Positions 33,586-45,288 of a DNA stretch of 47,173 nucleotides are shown here, piece by piece (positions within the stretch are counted from its first letter, which is position 1; every line of letters starts with the position of its first letter). A model generated the notes under the pieces. It saw nothing but the letters and a program-made list of their open reading frames with translations, searched no databases and was not told where the DNA came from. A program made the position numbers and the translations under genes. The DNA is taken from contig JAPLDR010000063.1 in NCBI GenBank assembly GCA_026391655.1, forward strand, positions 47,566 through 94,738, in the 5' to 3' direction. The stretch is from Bacteroidia bacterium. GTDB lineage: Bacteria; Bacteroidota; Bacteroidia; Bacteroidales; Prolixibacteraceae.

Positions 33586-34625
33586 GCTTTATATTCTTTT
33601 AAAGTAGAAAAAATGGCTTCGATATTTGCCGGCGGAATATCCTGTAATATGGCCTCGTGACTAGGCGACAGGATCAACCCGGTCGGAAAGATTTCCATCA
33701 ATTCGCGAACTTTTGCCCTGACATCTTCGGGCTTTTGGTTCACCAGTAAATGTTGGGCATCAATGCCTCCACAAAAAGCTACTTTCTTTTCAAAATTGGT
33801 TTTCAGCCTTTGTGGTTCCATATTAGCTGCCAATGCCTGGATTGGATGGATCACATCTGCACCCAGACGGGCCAGGTCGCCAATAATCGGGAAAATGGAA
33901 CCGCAAGAATGGTGGATCACCTTCAATCCGTAGCTTTTAGCCTGATCGATAATCTTTTTAGTACCAGGAAACACAAATTTACGCAGACTTTCCGGGTCAA
34001 CCATCAAACCAGTCTGACTACCAAAATCATTACCAATCAACACGGCATCCAGATGACCTTTGGTGGCGTCGTAGAACAACTCGTTGGCCTTAAGATAAAA
34101 ATCGGTAATCCGGTCGATCACTGCCTGAAACATTTCAGGATTCATCATCATGGTAATCAGTGCCTTTTCCATGCCAAACGCTGAACACGCATCCTGAAAA
34201 TGAGCAGACCACATCACACCCATGCTGATTTTGTCATTAGGAATTTCTTTGGCCAGTCGCAGGGATTCTTCACGTAAGACCATTCCGGAAGGATCGGGCC
34301 AGTTGAATTTGTCCACATTAGACGGATCGTCATAATCTTCGAAAAAGCCCGGAGCAGTTAAAGTCCGTTCATCCGGAGTATCGTTGTGCATTGACTTGGC
34401 AAAAGCGAAGGCACAGGCAATGTGATTGGCTGGCGGACAATTGAAAGGTACCTCGATGGGCCAGATATCGTCGCCCAGTTTTTGCTTGAGTTCGGAAACA
34501 GAAGAAACACCGAAGTGCCTGAATAAATTTTTTTCAGCCGCAGGAACGGGCAATCCAAGCCACGAAGCCGGACGATCTGTTTTTTCGTAATTGATGGTTG
34601 CAAAAAAGCGTTCTCTTGAATCCAT
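33582..34625 (-). CDS. URO-D/MtaA-fold protein 4 (HxC + His site)
   Basis: A 347-residue cytoplasmic protein, the most canonical of the four URO-D-like members. It begins DSRERFFATINYEKTDRPASW like MtaA/URO-D-like proteins and lacks the HemE signature. Presumed metal ligands: H239-S-C241 (KVIHHSCGS), in the same numbers I recall for MtaA, with H323 (LILSPSHEAI) at the place where MtaA has Cys319. Other family stretches: GADVIHPIQALAANMEPQRLK and CGGIDAQHLL. It lies between the GH106 rhamnosidase gene and the DUF5703 gene (ATGA overlap), so it is co-expressed with rhamnose release and not with haem or methanol genes. Role unknown; sugar lyase, epimerase or O-demethylase are all open. Confidence 0.78.
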   Translation of the reverse strand: MDSRERFFATINYEKTDRPASWLGLPVPAAEKNLFRHFGVSSVSELKQKLGDDIWPIEVPFNCPPANHIACAFAFAKSMHNDTPDERTLTAPGFFEDYDDPSNVDKFNWPDPSGMVLREESLRLAKEIPNDKISMGVMWSAHFQDACSAFGMEKALITMMMNPEMFQAVIDRITDFYLKANELFYDATKGHLDAVLIGNDFGSQTGLMVDPESLRKFVFPGTKKIIDQAKSYGLKVIHHSCGSIFPIIGDLARLGADVIHPIQALAANMEPQRLKTNFEKKVAFCGGIDAQHLLVNQKPEDVRAKVRELMEIFPTGLILSPSHEAILQDIPPANIEAIFSTLKEYKA

Positions 34626-34655
34626 ATTTTTTACATGTTTGGAACCTCCCTCAAT

Positions 34656-34670
34656 CCCTCAAAAGGAGGG
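34656..34670. repeat. GGAGGG-type palindrome upstream of URO-D-like gene 4
   Basis: CCCTC-AAAAG-GAGGG, followed on the minus strand by ATTGAGGGAGGTTCC, lies 31 bp before the ATG at 34625. Same family and same position relative to a URO-D-like start as 8986-9002. Confidence 0.55.
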
Positions 34671-34720
34671 AAGTTCTGGCCCTGTTTAATAAACTGACTT
34701 TGTAGTCTTTCAACAATTAG

Positions 34721-37700
34721 TTATTCTGTACGTCTGATCGTCACCGGACCAAATAAACCGGCCGGCAGCAAAGGTTTTCCTTCGAGCCGGTATGGTGCTG
34801 TTGTCCATGTTATCTGTTTGTTTTCGGGTAAATCATGATCCCCAATCAAACGGTTTGCCCAGGTGTTGGTAACAGCTATCTCCAGTTTGTTTTCGCCTTG
34901 TTTTAGTTGTTTATCAATACGAATCCGGAATGGTGCCGTCCAACAGATGCCGCACGATTGGCCGTTTAGTTTTACATCTGCCATGTTTGCAAACGAACCT
35001 AATTCTAGCCACAAAACTTCACCTTTTAACTTATCCTTTTCCCACTTGAATGTTTTATAGTAGGTTGCCGTTCCCGAATAAAAATGAATCCGGTCATTGG
35101 TATTTTTGCTCCAATCGGTCAGTTTATTAAAAACTACTGATTCAGCAGGGCCACCAAAAGCCGGATCAAATTGCACCGACCAAATGCCATCGATATTCAT
35201 CACCGGGCTGGTTTCAATCCACTTTTTACCTGAAACAGGTTTTGATTCTGTTTTAGTATCAGTAAATATCACGAATAGCGATTCATTTGGCTCGAACCGG
35301 TAACTCAGCTTTGTACGGTCGTTTTTCTGTTGCCATTGGGGACAGGAGCGGGTTTCACCGGTAACAGGATTATAAAGTTCAGGAGTTTTATTTTCTATGC
35401 GGAAAGATAATTCAAGCGTTCTTTGTTTTTCCTGCTGATTGGCAATGAAATAGATGTCTTTTTGCTTATCTTTCCGATGGTTCCAGACTAAAAAATCAGA
35501 CGGCTTTCCACTTCCATCCAACGCTTGAAAATCTTTTTGAATACCCAATTCGTTAAATGTAGCAACATCGTAAGGCCCTTGAATAATGCATCCTTTGCCT
35601 TTCTTCCACATCAAAAATTGTCCGCCACTGGCATCAGTTATCTTTAACTTTTCTCCGGTGAAAAGTTCATCAATCACTTGTTTTAGTTTCTGATCGGAAA
35701 CAAGACCAGCCTGCAAACCTGGTGACCGTTGTGGTTTTTCCATCATCAACAGCGTAGCACCCTGATTAGCCAGATCAAGAAGTTTTTGGGCTACTTCGAT
35801 GCTCATTATTTCACCGCCGTCAGGTGCCATCTTTAGCTTTCCGGGAACCACCAATAAACCATAACTGGCTCCTCCAGGCAATACAATCTGACCATTTTCA
35901 ACTTTGGCAAGGCTCAACAAGGCATCCCGATTGAACGAATCATAGGCATATCCCCGGAGCGGATCTAACCAATTTTCAGGATCAGCCATTTTCGCTGATG
36001 TTTTTACACCCGCAGGCAGTTCACGCACCGGAAGATTTTCATTCAAAAGTCGGTTCTGCTCCTGCTTCACGCGTTCGGCACCCATTATTCCGGGTAAAAT
36101 ATCCACCAACCGATCGGGTAAAACAGCACGGCGCGGAATTTCCTCTCCCGTAAACACCGCAATGTCGACCACCGGTTTCCCTTTCTGCAAAAGTCGTTGG
36201 CAATTGGTAATGTAGCTGATCCAGGCTTTTCCCGGCTTCCACCAGGTCTGGTCGCGCTGAAAGAATGTACCGACTTTATCAACGGTCATGCCCGGTTTAC
36301 GGTCTTTCCATGGATTGAGGGTGAATACATGAAACAGCATCCGATTAATACCCAATGCAAAATTACGGTCTGCAACCGTCTTCATCATACCCGGATGTTC
36401 GTCCCAGTCGAGGCGTATTGCAGTGAAACTCTCAGCCTGAACGATATTTTTTCCATAAATGTGCGCACCGGAAATGGCATCAAGAATATCGTTTGGTTTG
36501 TCGTGCGAAGGACTGCGCAGCCAAAATTCACCCATCGGCAGATCAACCTCCCTGAAATGCAGCATACCATCGGAAACCATCACAGGAGCAATACTTTCGG
36601 CACTGAACTGACAACCTTTTTCGTGAGCCAACCCAGCCATCACCTTATAGAAATTATCCGCCACCAATTCGGAAATGGTTTGTCTTACATCGGAAAGAAC
36701 CCGTTCTGAGAAGTCAATATTTTGCATCGGAACACCAGCCATAACCGGCAAATACGGAAGTAAATCGTAACCTCTCCGTTTTTTGAATTCGTCCCTGAAA
36801 ACAGGCGACCAGTTCTGACTCCCACACTCCCAGCTATCTACATGAAAACGTTTCAGAACTTTACCGGCCAAATCAGGTCCAACCTGTTTAAATGCTTCAC
36901 CAAACCATTTTTCAAACTGAAGTTTGACCACCTCAGGATTAAATTTATCGCATTCAAGACCCATTCCTCCGCCACCGATATAATTTTTTTTACCGGTTGA
37001 GGTATGGCCCATCCTCAGTATAACCCATTTCCCGGCCGGAACGTCCCATTTCAGGCTTCCGTCAGCCTGAAGATTGGCTGTAATATCTTTAAGATTTTTC
37101 TGATCAATACATTGTGAGATTGGCAGTTGTTCTTTATTATTCCGTTTGCTGATGCGCCATATTGCACCCGATTTTCCTTCAAACTGATGGATTTTTGTTT
37201 CACCTGAAAGCTCGATCCCTAAAATTTTCAGTGAAGGACTCCATTTGGCATCGTCCAAATCCTCTGCGCCAGGTTCCGAGCCAACCGGATTGTAGACAAA
37301 ACGGAAATAACGTGATGTCATCGGTTTAATTAGTTGAGTGGCATTGGCATCCAAATCTTCCCAGCCAGAACGTGGTGGTTCCATCCGTCCGACCGGTCGA
37401 AAATTCGTTCCATCATCACTGACTTCTATCTTCAGGCGGTTCGACTGATAATTGTTCCAGCCCGTTCCGATAGTAACCGAACGACACGTAAACGGTTTTT
37501 CAAATGAATACTGAATCCAGCAGGGTTCACTGCTTAAAAAAACCTTTTTTTTACCTTTTTCTGCCAGAAACTGTACCTCTGTGTCTTTTACGCTTGTGCT
37601 CACTTTGGGAACCGTTCTGAATGACGATTCACCCGCGCCTTGTGGTGCCGGATAAGCAAAAACAGCAATGTCCCGATAATAATTCTCAAGCATTTCAGGT

Positions 37701-38167
37701 TGTGGAAGTTTGGTATTAAATGTCTGTCCACCTGCTACAACGGTATCTGCCCAAACGACTTTCTGCATCGACATTCCCGGAGTGATCCACGGACCTCCGG
37801 CGGCAGTAAATCCGTCACAGGAATTCATTCCAAGCTTCAAACCTAGCCTTTCGGCTTCGGTCATGGCATGTTTTACCATCTGCCACCATTCGGGCGTCAG
37901 TGTCCGGACCGAAGGATTGAACAGTGGCGGAATTGGAACATCACGGATTGCAAAAATGTAGGCACCACCCAACCCGGCTTCTTTCATTGCTTCCAGATCG
38001 GCAGTAATAGCTTCTTTGGTAACCGCACCATGCATCCAGTACCAGAAAACCCAGGGTTTAGCCGATTCATCAGGCGACATAACTTCTTTTTGCTGAATCA
38101 CTTCTTTCTGTTGAAAAGAAGTTGTCAGCAGAAGAATAGTTAAAGCAGATAACAGTATTTTCTTCAT
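34721..38167 (-). CDS. GH106 alpha-L-rhamnosidase
   Basis: A 1148-residue exported enzyme of normal GH106 length. Signal peptide (MKKILLSALTILLLTTSFQ). Family hallmarks: PWVFWYWMHGAVTKEAITADLEAMKEAGLGGAYIF at the start of the barrel; FHVDSWECGSQNWSPVFRDEFKKRRGYDLLPYLP in the middle, whose Glu is a likely catalytic acid; QFSAESIAPVM further on. A beta-sandwich of galactose-binding type ends the protein (MADVKLNGQSCGICWTAPFRIRID). It removes terminal L-rhamnose from plant glycans such as rhamnogalacturonan or arabinogalactan side chains. L-rhamnose mutarotase and RhaT lie upstream in the same run, agreeing with rhamnose as product. It begins 3 bp after the propeller gene, so the pair is co-translated. 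Confidence 0.92.
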   Translation of the reverse strand: MKKILLSALTILLLTTSFQQKEVIQQKEVMSPDESAKPWVFWYWMHGAVTKEAITADLEAMKEAGLGGAYIFAIRDVPIPPLFNPSVRTLTPEWWQMVKHAMTEAERLGLKLGMNSCDGFTAAGGPWITPGMSMQKVVWADTVVAGGQTFNTKLPQPEMLENYYRDIAVFAYPAPQGAGESSFRTVPKVSTSVKDTEVQFLAEKGKKKVFLSSEPCWIQYSFEKPFTCRSVTIGTGWNNYQSNRLKIEVSDDGTNFRPVGRMEPPRSGWEDLDANATQLIKPMTSRYFRFVYNPVGSEPGAEDLDDAKWSPSLKILGIELSGETKIHQFEGKSGAIWRISKRNNKEQLPISQCIDQKNLKDITANLQADGSLKWDVPAGKWVILRMGHTSTGKKNYIGGGGMGLECDKFNPEVVKLQFEKWFGEAFKQVGPDLAGKVLKRFHVDSWECGSQNWSPVFRDEFKKRRGYDLLPYLPVMAGVPMQNIDFSERVLSDVRQTISELVADNFYKVMAGLAHEKGCQFSAESIAPVMVSDGMLHFREVDLPMGEFWLRSPSHDKPNDILDAISGAHIYGKNIVQAESFTAIRLDWDEHPGMMKTVADRNFALGINRMLFHVFTLNPWKDRKPGMTVDKVGTFFQRDQTWWKPGKAWISYITNCQRLLQKGKPVVDIAVFTGEEIPRRAVLPDRLVDILPGIMGAERVKQEQNRLLNENLPVRELPAGVKTSAKMADPENWLDPLRGYAYDSFNRDALLSLAKVENGQIVLPGGASYGLLVVPGKLKMAPDGGEIMSIEVAQKLLDLANQGATLLMMEKPQRSPGLQAGLVSDQKLKQVIDELFTGEKLKITDASGGQFLMWKKGKGCIIQGPYDVATFNELGIQKDFQALDGSGKPSDFLVWNHRKDKQKDIYFIANQQEKQRTLELSFRIENKTPELYNPVTGETRSCPQWQQKNDRTKLSYRFEPNESLFVIFTDTKTESKPVSGKKWIETSPVMNIDGIWSVQFDPAFGGPAESVVFNKLTDWSKNTNDRIHFYSGTATYYKTFKWEKDKLKGEVLWLELGSFANMADVKLNGQSCGICWTAPFRIRIDKQLKQGENKLEIAVTNTWANRLIGDHDLPENKQITWTTAPYRLEGKPLLPAGLFGPVTIRRTE

Positions 38168-38170
38168 TTG

Positions 38171-39271
38171 CTATTTTACAAATTCCATTTCACTCTTACC
38201 CAAATCTCTTGATGTGGCTACAGCGATTCCTCGCTGTTCTTTTTTATTTACGGCACAATAGAAATGATATACCACTCCCTTGTGTTTGATTACAAACGAT
38301 TTGTGGGCAAACAAATTATCGTAAGGTTCCGAAGGTGCTATCAGATCTTCTCCGGTCCAGTCGGTCCAGTGAACCAGATCGTACGAACAGGCAAACCTAT
38401 TGAAAGCATTTGAACGTTCTTTATTCCAAAATGCCCCAAAATAAAACATCACATACACATTGCCGATTTTCTGAATGTACGGATCGCCGCTGATTCCCTT
38501 GTGGTGATTGATGACCGGATCTTTCATAAACCGCTTCCATGTTTTCATGTCGTCAGATACGGCCATACCGATGCGTTCAGCACCCCGACCGGGATTTATG
38601 CTATCGCCACGGGCATTGTAATACATTACAAACGGATGGCCGGTCAGTTTTCCCTTGTCACGAATGACGGTGCTTTTATACATGGTGCTGTTTTCCCACC
38701 AGCGTACATCGGGATTATTAGCCATTAAAACCGGTTTATCCTGGTATTTCCACTCGTGAACTGTTGCCGGGTCCTTATCAGTATATGCCATTCCTATCGA
38801 CAATAATCCAGTCTCGTAACCTTTTAAATTTCCTCCGAAATACGACATCCAGTATTTGCCATCCCAGGGCTCCAATTCGTACGATCCGCCCCATTTATAA
38901 TCCTGAAGCGAGACATATCCGGCTTTCTGGTTCCAGTCCCATCGCGTACTGTCGCCCGAAAAAGACATAATGCGACCCATGTTTTCCCAGTGCAGTAAAT
39001 CATCGCTTTTTGCCAGCCAGGTTTCGTAACCACGCCCATCGTAAATCAGGTAACTCATGATCCATTTTCCGTTTTTCCTGAAAATACCCGGGCAATCCAT
39101 TTTTTTCGAATTGTTGGGCGGAACCATTACCAATCCATATTTAAATGGTGTTTTTATCTGCTGATAAACCTGTTGCATCATCTCTTCAGGCACCACCACG
39201 GATTTTGGTTTTTTAAATCCGGATATCAGAAGAACTGTACATACAATAATCAGCAGGGTTAACTTTTTCAT
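38171..39271 (-). CDS. Five-bladed beta-propeller glycosidase (GH43/GH117-like)
   Basis: A 366-residue protein with an N-terminal hydrophobic signal (LTLLIIVCTVLLISGF). Repeated blade motifs show a propeller of the GH43/32/117/130 superfamily: KKMDCPGIFRKNGKWIMSYL, WLAKSDDLLHWENMGRI, GMAVSDDMKTWKRFMKDPVINHHKG, GDPYIQKIGNVYVMFYFG, FACSYDLVHWTDW. The Asp of DCPGIF in blade 1 is in the position of a GH43 catalytic base; the Glu of SYELEPWDG could be another active-site acid. The exact family cannot be fixed from sequence alone. It sits directly before the GH106 rhamnosidase gene, so it probably works on the same glycan, for example on arabinose or galactose residues. Confidence 0.7.
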   Translation of the reverse strand: MKKLTLLIIVCTVLLISGFKKPKSVVVPEEMMQQVYQQIKTPFKYGLVMVPPNNSKKMDCPGIFRKNGKWIMSYLIYDGRGYETWLAKSDDLLHWENMGRIMSFSGDSTRWDWNQKAGYVSLQDYKWGGSYELEPWDGKYWMSYFGGNLKGYETGLLSIGMAYTDKDPATVHEWKYQDKPVLMANNPDVRWWENSTMYKSTVIRDKGKLTGHPFVMYYNARGDSINPGRGAERIGMAVSDDMKTWKRFMKDPVINHHKGISGDPYIQKIGNVYVMFYFGAFWNKERSNAFNRFACSYDLVHWTDWTGEDLIAPSEPYDNLFAHKSFVIKHKGVVYHFYCAVNKKEQRGIAVATSRDLGKSEMEFVK

Positions 39272-39306
39272 ATTTTAAGATTGATCTTTAATGTATTAAT
39301 AGTTTT

Positions 39307-42696
<3,390 letters not shown>

Positions 42697-42754
42697 TTAC
42701 AATCATGCTCATTTCATTGCTTTATTTTAAAATCTTATCCAAATGTAGTATCCG

Positions 42755-43810
42755 TCAGATTTGTTCGCCGATGTAACTTCCGATGGTCATAATGACAAAC
42801 GAAACAATCAGGGTGAGCAAAGCAATTATCAGCGTAATATAGGTATTTTTCGAAACGTTTTTCCATTCTTTCATGATTACCCCAACCACATAACTGAAAA
42901 AAATGAGCATCGACATATGCAGTACCCAGCTGATGAACCGGTAATTTCCCATTCTTACATGCCCAAGCCCGTAAAACAGGAATTGCACAAACCATAGCGT
43001 ACCTGCGAGTGCCGACCAAAGCGTATTTTTCACTAAGCGGCTCCGTGAAAGTCCTTCGGAAACCGTGAATTCTTTCAATGTTTTTTGTCTGATTCCCAGT
43101 ACAATAAACCAGACGAAATTTACGGCAAAACATCCTGAAGTAGAAACAATCATCTTTGCATTTCCTTCAAAATTTCCAGCACCGTTTTTTGCGGCCATAT
43201 CAGCAATCGGTTGACCGTGCTCTAGCGAAAGGTTGAATACTGCCGACAATACTCCCGCGATAATGGCCAGCAGCAGACCCGTTGACATTTTAAAGATGAC
43301 AGTTTGTCCCACCTGCCTTTGCAGATCATTCTCCTTTTTAAATCCAGCCCAGCCACAAAGTCCCACTCCGGCTACTGACAGCAACATCCCCGTAATAATA
43401 ATTGCACTTCCGGGACGCATAAAATAGTCGGTTAATCCACCGTAAAGAATAAGTGGTGTCAAGGTGCCCAATACCGCCGAAATCCCAATTGCAATGGTGT
43501 ATGTCAGTGAATACCCGATGTGTTTAATTGCAAAACCAAAGGACATACCTCCAAAACCATAAATAGCCCCCAATAAAAATGCGCCCCAAAATACCCCAGA
43601 GGGAGCCCGGTGCAGAATATCGAAAAAGCCTGGTACAGTAAGCATTCCTGCAATAATTGGCACAAATATCCAGGCAAAAAATGCCTGTACGAGCCAGAAA
43701 GTTCCCCACGACCAGTTTTTAACTTTGGTTTGTGGTGTATAACAACTTGAGGCCGACATTCCGCCGATAGCATGTAAGCCCATGCCGAGGATCGGATTGG
43801 ATTGAATCAT
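42755..43810 (-). CDS. rhaT: L-rhamnose:proton symporter
   Basis: A 351-residue, ten-helix inner-membrane transporter with good resemblance to E. coli RhaT along its length: the opening MGLHAIGGMSASSCYTPQTKVKNWSWGTFW, the TYTIAIGISAVLGTLTPLI helix, a loop VGLCGWAGFKKE, and near the end GTLWFVQFLFYGLGHVRMGNYRFISWVLHMSM, VVGVIMKEWKN. It imports L-rhamnose (and perhaps L-lyxose) with protons. It lies 90 bp after the rhamnose mutarotase gene and ahead of the glycosidase set that includes a GH106 rhamnosidase. The kinase, isomerase and aldolase for L-rhamnose are not in the window and must be elsewhere. Confidence 0.93.
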   Translation of the reverse strand: MIQSNPILGMGLHAIGGMSASSCYTPQTKVKNWSWGTFWLVQAFFAWIFVPIIAGMLTVPGFFDILHRAPSGVFWGAFLLGAIYGFGGMSFGFAIKHIGYSLTYTIAIGISAVLGTLTPLILYGGLTDYFMRPGSAIIITGMLLSVAGVGLCGWAGFKKENDLQRQVGQTVIFKMSTGLLLAIIAGVLSAVFNLSLEHGQPIADMAAKNGAGNFEGNAKMIVSTSGCFAVNFVWFIVLGIRQKTLKEFTVSEGLSRSRLVKNTLWSALAGTLWFVQFLFYGLGHVRMGNYRFISWVLHMSMLIFFSYVVGVIMKEWKNVSKNTYITLIIALLTLIVSFVIMTIGSYIGEQI

Positions 43811-43900
43811 TTACAGGATGATTAAGTTGATTAATTTAATGTTTGATTTTTCAGAATTATAAATTTGTCCGCTAGCTCAGAGATGGATATGGAAACTTCT

Positions 43901-44224
43901 TTAGTCGGTGTGGAATATTTCAACCATGTCAGCCCAGAATTCGCCGGGCTTACGGGTTTCGATAGGTTCCATGAGTGGTTTGACTTTATCCCACCAAAGC
44001 TGAGTCTCCGAATCTTCAGCCATTAATGCAATGTCCTTTGCGAAATTCGTCCCCGTGTATTCAAAGTAGGCAAATAAGGAATTATCTTTTCTAAAAATGG
44101 AGTAGTTTGAAATATTGCATTCTTTGATTTTCGACAACACTCCAGGCCAGGTTTCAGCATGCAATCTGATGTATTCATCTGTTCCTTCAGGCTTTAGGTG
44201 AATCATTTGACCATATCTTCTCAT
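43901..44224 (-). CDS. rhaM: L-rhamnose mutarotase
   Basis: A 107-residue cytoplasmic enzyme that interconverts alpha- and beta-L-rhamnose. Starting at the ATG at 44224 (MRRYGQMIHL) gives Y18 (DEYIRLH) and H22 (LHAETWPGV), the same numbers as the catalytic residues of the 104-residue E. coli RhaM. This decides against the TTG at 44242. Other family stretches: ISNYSIFRKDNSLFAYFEYTG and the C-terminal EFWADMVEIFHTD. First gene of the rhamnose block and 90 bp upstream of rhaT, so it serves the beta-rhamnose released by the glycosidases or imported by RhaT. Confidence 0.93.
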   Translation of the reverse strand: MRRYGQMIHLKPEGTDEYIRLHAETWPGVLSKIKECNISNYSIFRKDNSLFAYFEYTGTNFAKDIALMAEDSETQLWWDKVKPLMEPIETRKPGEFWADMVEIFHTD

Positions 44225-44239
44225 TGGTATTTTTTTGGT

Positions 44240-44247
44240 CAAATTTA
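44240..44247 (-). promoter_or_regulatory. Possible -7 element of the rhamnose block
   Basis: TAAATTTG on the minus strand matches TAnnTTTG 15 bp before the rhaM ATG. A TTTG lies 15 bp further upstream, which is closer than the usual 19-21, so this is a weak call. No clear operator was seen. Confidence 0.25.
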
Positions 44248-44451
44248 TGTATTATAAATTTCCAAAATAAGCTACTCAGGAGTTTTTTTAATTCTTTGTT
44301 TTTCTTCTATCAAATAAACCCACTCAATTTCAGTAAAATACTTGTGATGTACAAAATTATACCCGATTTATCAGGCTTTGAGAGGGCATATTCTATTATT
44401 GCACGATGCAAACTTCAGGTTTTGTAAAAATGAACATTGAGAAAAAGCAAA

Positions 44452-45053
44452 CTAAACCCTGAAAAATATATCCTGTTCCCAAGTAGCAGTATTATTCTCA
44501 ATATAGTCAGCAATTCGTTGATATTCCAGATCGTTATGAATTATATGATCGTGGAAACGCGTTTGCCATCCAAAATTGACATAAATTTTTCGTGTATTAA
44601 CTGTTACTATCGATTTAAATCCTGCCACAAATGATGATATTGATTTTGGCGGACGATATGCCACCCAAATTTTGATGGTGTATTATAATTAGTTGTTTGT
44701 AATGCACATTCATGTTGTAGAGACGCACGGCCGTGCGTCTCTACATCGTGCAATTCACCACCTGTTTGTTTGCGAATCCCATTTTCAATCCGCAAAATGG
44801 CATGAATATGATTCGGCATGATAACAAAACAATCGCAAAACAATTCGGCACGTATAGCGAATGACTTTTCCCATTCAACCTACACAAATGACCCGATTTC
44901 GGAAAATATCATTTTTTTATTGGAGATTTCTCCAAAATAACATTCGTGTTCACCGGTGCATATTGTGATAAAATATACACCATCTGAACTATAATCCCAG
45001 TTTCGTAAACGTGCAGATGGTATCCGGTATTTGTCCTGAAATTTTTCAGTCAT
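44452..45053 (-). pseudogene. REP-associated tyrosine transposase (RAYT), broken
   Basis: Reading down from the ATG at 45053 the frame gives MTEKFQDKYRIPSARLRNWD, YFITICT and HECYFGEIS, typical RAYT starts. It then hits a TAG at 44880-44882 (codon 58). It continues in the same frame with LFCDCFVIMPNHIHAILRIE, the HUH motif, until about 44660. There it shifts frame into PPKSISSFVAGFKSIVTVNTR and WQTRFHDHIIHNDLEYQRIADYIENNTATW, which carries the catalytic-Tyr region, and ends at 44452. The span is one base short of a multiple of three. So a full-length RAYT has one nonsense change and one frameshift. Part of its sequence (VETHGRASLQ) is a palindromic repeat lying inside the gene. Unrelated to sugar use. 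Confidence 0.85.
44716..44745. repeat. 30-bp perfect palindrome inside the RAYT gene
   Basis: Each arm is TGTAGAGACGCACGG, centred between 44730 and 44731. It is in frame in the RAYT remnant. A related palindrome with GACGGAC in place of GACGCAC lies at 45217-45242. Confidence 0.85.
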
Positions 45054-45216
45054 ATTGCTAAGGGTTATAGGTCAATAGCCAGATAAGATTCTGATTGTAA
45101 ATTTCAGAAAATAAGTTGAATTCTGTTCGTATATAGATTAAATTTTTGATGAAATACATGTTATTCGGAATACATATGGAAACATAGTCATCTTTTTCGG
45201 ACGCATTATAATGTCG

Positions 45217-45242
45217 TAGAGACGGACGGCTGTCCGTCTCTA
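45217..45242. repeat. Related palindrome downstream of the TonB receptor gene
   Basis: Arms TAGAGACGGAC and GTCCGTCTCTA around a GGCT loop, 46 bp beyond the receptor stop. It matches the repeat at 44716-44745 at most positions. It could act as a transcript-end hairpin, but no T-run follows on the minus strand. Confidence 0.8.
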
Positions 45243-45288
45243 TGTGTCCGCAACTTTCCGTCCGTTTTTACAAATCAAAATATCGACA

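Noticed and set aside
33582-34625. HemE uroporphyrinogen decarboxylase
   Set aside because: The N-terminal HemE signature is missing in this and the other three URO-D-like proteins, and no haem genes are nearby.
36197-36709. Plus-strand 170-residue open frame
   Set aside because: It lies fully inside the GH106 gene on the other strand and shows no domain; it is a shadow frame.
45217-45242. Rho-independent terminator of the TonB receptor gene
   Set aside because: The stem is strong but no T-run follows on the minus strand, and a sister copy lies inside a gene, so it is better seen as a mobile palindrome.
44716-45242. CRISPR-like repeat pair
   Set aside because: Only two palindromes 470 bp apart, no spacer-repeat rhythm and no cas genes.
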